Origin: Azolla caroliniana
Taxonomy: Eukaryota > Polypodiophyta
Assembly: GCA_043228905.1 (NCBI GenBank)
Contig: JBHGNT010000006.1
Coordinates: forward strand, 19,344,001 to 19,408,000
Direction of reading: 5' to 3'
Length of the DNA stretch: 64,000 nt
This document shows positions 60,475-64,000 of the stretch, one piece after another; the first letter of the stretch is position 1; every line of letters starts with the position of its first letter. The translations under genes and the position numbers were made by a program. The notes beneath the pieces are model-generated. The model made no database searches. It had not been told where the DNA came from and saw nothing but the letters and a program-made list of their open reading frames with translations.

Positions 60475-61067
60475 TGAAGGGAAATATATCAAATACAATC
60501 GAGAAAGATGTGATGCACTGTATAAAACAAAAAACAAAAAATGCACAAAATACACAGTGTTTAACATGGAAACCCTCTATTAGGAAAAAAACCACGGGAG
60601 AACAGATCTTCCACTATACACAATATAGAATACAAGGAACGGTTACAACTCTTCTCTAATGCTTAGAAGATAACCACTTAGGGTTCTTGGCAGGTTTGGT
60701 AACCTCTACCGCCGCTCTCTCTCACGCACACTCTGCACTATACAACTCATAGCTACAGAAACTCTAATCTGCATCACTCATTAAAGTTTGCCCTAGGTGT
60801 ATTTATACTTATGCACACTATGGGCTATTTACAAATATGTCCAGTATTATTATTAGATGATAATAACACTAACAGTCAATAATCAACCGACTAATCGATT
60901 AGTCGATCCGACTAGCCGGATCCTATGTCGACTCTCCCTCAATCGACTCTTTGTGTCTTCAATTGTCGACTCTTGGCCCGAACAGACGACTACTCCTTGT
61001 CTTCGACTATCAGCTCTTACTCAGCCGAACAATCGGCTCCCCCCATAGGAGGGACATATACCTAACA
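60475..61067 (-). repeat. Cop-D 5' LTR (right)
   Basis: 593 bp, plus strand TGAAGGGAAATATATC...ATACCTAACA. Minus-strand TATA-like TATAAATACACC near 60800. Partner is the truncated copy at 48332-48638. Confidence 0.9.
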
Positions 61068-61070
61068 AAA

Positions 61071-61582
61071 TGATAGTGCACAAACAAATAGAAAACAGAA
61101 GGTATAGAGATAAAGAATGTTTAAAGTGGAAAATCTGAAATGGGAAAAACCACAGGAACCCACAGACTCCGAACCAAATCACTAACAGTAAGAGGAATAC
61201 AATAAGAACTTGCAAGGCACCAACCTTGAGTTCTACTTCGTCTAAACAAACAGCTATGGAGAAGTTACTCACTCTCACTCTCTTACTCTCACTCTCACTT
61301 AGTTACATAGGCAACAACCAACTATAACTATTCAACAACTATACAACAATGATCATCATCATAATAATAACATAATGATTTCCCTAGGTGTATTTATACT
61401 AATACCACATTCAGGGCTATTTACAAATATATCCCTGTGTCAGCTTCGACTCATTCGACTATTAGCCGAATCGATTCGGATTCAATTTTTCATCCTCGGC
61501 CCAGTTGTTGTCAACCGATTCGGTTCCCCCTTTTCTTTGAGTCATGCTCCTCTTCCCATCCAGAGGGACCAATTTCCCAACA
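61071..61582 (-). repeat. Solo or remnant copia LTR (Cop-A group)
   Basis: Read leftward it starts TGTTGGGAAATTGGTCCCTCTGGATGGG at 61582, matching the Cop-A LTR start (TGTTGGGATTACGGTCCCTCC). Plus-strand left end TGATAGTGCAC at 61071. No matching target duplication; the three bases AAA separate it from Cop-D. Confidence 0.75.
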
Positions 61583-62520
61583 TTAAATGCACCTTGCACC
61601 ATCGTGGCCGCGATTCCCTCGCTAGGCCTCATTATGATTTGGTAGAAAATAAACACGTCATTTTCACATACATAACACTTAGATATATATATACATTTAT
61701 ATGAATATACATAATGATATACACCCACATACTAGTTTACACGTAGATAAACTCATACATACATTACACACATATAGATATACATTCACATACATACACA
61801 ACATAAATATACACACGTGCACATACATATACAAGTACATATGCATACGAATACACTTGTATACATACACCCATATACACACTTACACAAATACATATCA
61901 CACTAAGGGATACTCAAATCTAGACATACACATTTCTTTACACTCTTCATGTTACATCATTATAGCATTTTGGAGCTCCTCTGATCAATAAAAATAGTAG
62001 TGTCACCTTTAACCTGCACCTATCCTTATCTTACCAAGGGCACCTAGTGCAAGCAAAATGTCTATCATTGTGTCCATCTCTCCTTCATTGTCATCACTTG
62101 CTCATTATAGCTCAGATATTACCTTTAGCGCAGTTCAAACCCTTAAATCCTTAGTGATCAATTCTTGTCACGCATGTTATCTTCAATTGCTAACTTAAGA
62201 TTCCTTTTATCACATGTCCTTTTAGTTATGTCTTTGATCAAACCCATAACCTTTCATAAACTTGGATTCCAACACTTTTCTCCCACTTTACACAACAATG
62301 CACATAACTTTGTGACAATGGGTTCATAACACTACTACAAAACATTACAACATAAACTTTATTATACATGTGATTTACATTTTGCCACCTTTTTAGCAAG
62401 CCTTCATGCATGTATAAATGCATTAGTTGGTAGCCAAACCAAGCCAAATGGGCATTACCTATATCAACTATAAATTAAGAAGGAAGTAAGGAGCAAGACA
62501 AACTAGTTTGGATCCTCTCT
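61583..62520. other. AT-rich DNA without recognisable gene
   Basis: 61680-61910 is a low-complexity ACATAT/ATACAC-rich stretch (imperfect dinucleotide and tetranucleotide repeats). From 61910 to 62520 I see no motif, frame or repeat that matches anything else in the window; short frames there have no domain signal. Confidence 0.6.
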
Positions 62521-62524
62521 ATGT

Positions 62525-62874
62525 GCATTTCATATACAGATGGGGAAGGGGGCTACAATCTCAATCGCTAGCTCACCGCCTCATTTATGCCCTCCCAACT
62601 CCCTCCCGTGGCCTCGGAAGGTGATACCCCTATGCAGTCTGAGTTCCTGCAACCTCACGAGTGGCACCACACTTCCAAATGGAGGAACTCTTGCAAGTCC
62701 TCTCCAACACCATGATTCTAATTAGCCACACGAATCAGGCTATGCTCTCCTTCCTCTTCGTCAACTCCGAACGGTCTCATGATTGGCCTGATTCCAAGGT
62801 TCACCCAAAATCCTTCTTTAACCTTCCCTTGGAGGACGTATTAGCTTGGTTGGACCACTTCGAAATTATCTCTA
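62525..62874 (+). pseudogene. Gy-7-like gag remnant, part 1
   Basis: MEELLQVLSNTMILISHTNQAMLSFLF, then FFNLPLEDVLAWLDHFEIISSY, clearly homologous to Gy-7 gag (LVQALSNIILQVNHTNQAMLSFL, FFGLPSEDVLSWLDHFEMVASY) and in one frame where Gy-7 is shifted. Interrupted at GTTAC (62875-62879). Confidence 0.85.
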
Positions 62875-62879
62875 GTTAC

Positions 62880-63538
62880 TGTCATGATACAATGACTTGA
62901 AATACATAGTTGGTGACAATTGAACTTGCAACCTCACATTAACAATACATCATACTCAACCATATTGATATGAACATTGTATAAGATATACTTGATCTAG
63001 GTATACTCTCTAGACATTTAGAAATTTCTAGAAAGTCCTAGGGTTCTAGAAGGTTCTAGAATATTATTCAAAATATTCTAATGCATGTACCTCAGCTCAC
63101 AATATAAATACTTGTAACCTCCTTGATCCCGGTCAAGGGATTCAACACTAGTCATATCTAGTCTTCTTGTTCCATTCAAAACAAAAATGGAGACAATATG
63201 GCATGGAACAAGAAGTCTACATTGATGTGTCAATGACTGGTGTTGAATCCCTTGATTGGGATCAAGGAGGTTACAAGTATTTATATTGTGAGTTGAGGTA
63301 CATGCAGTAGAATATTTGAAGAATATTTTGAAACCTTCTAGAACCCTGAGACTTTCCAAAACTTTCTAGATGTCTAGAGAGTATACCTAGATCAAGTACA
63401 ATCTTACACAATGATATGTAGATTAAATATATCTTATACAATGCTCATATCAAGATGGTTGAGCATGGTGTATTGTTGATGTGAGGTTGCAAGTTCAATC
63501 CTCATCAACAATATATTTTATGCCATTGTATTGTGATA
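62880..63538. mobile_element. Inverted LTR dimer (palindromic element)
   Basis: 659 bp, flanked by GTTAC (62875-62879, 63539-63543). The left arm is an LTR-like sequence in plus orientation (TGTCATGATACAATG..., TATAAATA 63103-63110, AAGGGATTCAA 63135-63145). The right arm is a diverged copy in inverted orientation (TTGAATCCCTTGA..., TATTTATATTG near 63280, ...CATTGTATTGTGATA). The arms of about 300 bp meet near 63178-63205 (TCTTCTTGTTCCAT / ATGGAACAAGAAG). B-box-like GCAAGTTCAAT lies near both outer ends. No coding capacity. Confidence 0.85.
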
Positions 63539-63543
63539 GTTAC

Positions 63544-64000
63544 CATCAATGGTTCGACGTGGGCAAAGCCTTGGAAGTTCGCACCCTCCTGGAGAACATC
63601 GCCACCACTTAGTTCGTGCAGCAAGCAAGCGAAGTGAAAGAGAACTAGACAATCCTCAAGGATCTCCTTGACATTCAAAACTTCACCCATCAAAATTCGA
63701 CACAGACGACGCTGCAATAATAAGCGCATGAACCAATGGGGAAATTTGTCCTTCAATTAAATCAACTCCTCGTTCATGCCGATCCTACTATGCCTAAGCA
63801 TGTCAAGCTTGTCTTCGTGTGGCCCCTGTCTACGCCATGACATCACCCTCCGCACCTAGGACCAAGGTCCCAAAACATTCAACAAGACCCTCAAGCAAAA
63901 GACCACCACTTACATCGATCCATTCCACGAAACCTGGGGACAAATCTTGTCATTCGCATCAACCAAGATCGGCCCCTTTCGGACACTACAAACGCGACCC
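63544..64000 (+). pseudogene. Gy-7-like remnant, part 2 (gag joined to integrase)
   Basis: VGKALEVRTLLENIATT continues gag after the inverted dimer (Gy-7: KAMEMKTLLENIAAT), then TILKDLLDIQNFTHQNSTQTTLQ and MPKHVKLVFVWPLS. Near 63840-63880 it jumps to integrase (TLKQKTTTYIDPFHETWGQILSF; Gy-7: TLKQQISAYINPLHSTWDQILPF), so protease, RT and RNase H are deleted. Many stops. Runs off the window. Confidence 0.82.

Noticed and set aside
61680-61910. Tandem array or CRISPR-like repeat
   Set aside because: Irregular ACATAT-type low-complexity DNA without fixed repeat and spacer lengths.

Overview
The window looks like repeat-dense land-plant DNA. It is almost entirely LTR retrotransposons inserted into one another: Ty3 (gypsy) chromoviruses with C-terminal chromodomains, Tat/Athila-like Ty3 elements with about 1.2-1.4 kb LTRs, and Ty1 (copia) elements with the TGGTATCAGAGC primer site usual in plants. 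I see no convincing host gene, rRNA, canonical tRNA gene or CRISPR array. A non-seed plant (moss, lycophyte or fern) would fit this chromovirus richness, but that is inference. Element names (Gy, Cop, X, Y) are mine.

Layout. (1) 1-12,821: an old minus-strand chromovirus, Gy-0, broken by three insertions: Y (1-1177), Gy-1 (1959-7572, TSD GCAGG) and Cop-A (7885-11598, TSD CTTCA). (2) 12,822-20,495: X1, a minus-strand Tat-like remnant whose LTR (12984-19012) is split by Gy-7 (13531-18298), followed by the integrase-chromodomain tail and 3' LTR of Gy-5. (3) 20,496-48,331: a decayed chromovirus, Gy-4, split three times: by X2 (21323-33143, TSD AACGT, itself holding Gy-2, a solo copia LTR and a solo Gy-6-type LTR), by Gy-6 (33248-38487, TSD CACAT) and by Gy-3 (39417-45081, TSD GGGGC). 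(4) 48,332-61,067: a copia nest, Cop-D containing Cop-C (48699-60093, TSD CTCTG) containing Cop-B (53434-59012, TSD CTCCT). (5) 61,068-64,000: a copia LTR, AT-rich DNA, and a decayed Gy-7 relative interrupted by an inverted LTR dimer (62880-63538, TSD GTTAC).

Gy-2, Gy-3 and Cop-B have full-length open frames. The LTR pairs of Gy-2 and Gy-3 look identical by eye and those of Cop-B nearly so, so these are young and possibly active copies.

Two RNA-level systems stand out. First, the chromoviruses lack a tRNA primer site. The 11-12 nt two bases after the 5' LTR are instead complementary to the LTR segment 32-33 bp downstream of the TATA box, i.e. to the predicted 5' end of the element's own RNA. 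The pairing co-varies between Gy-1/Gy-2, Gy-3 and Gy-6, which points to Tf1-like self-priming. Second, gag and pol are joined by a -1 frameshift signal: a heptamer (GTTAAAC or GGAAAAC), a 6-nt spacer, an 11-bp stem whose sequence differs between families, and a 10-nt loop with invariant TAGGAGCC that can pair with a downstream GGTTCC as a pseudoknot. The unrelated Gy-7 family has GGAAAAC plus a GC-rich stem at the same place. Other structure: tRNA-like sequence antisense at LTR 5' ends, and a recurrent palindrome TAGTACTA.
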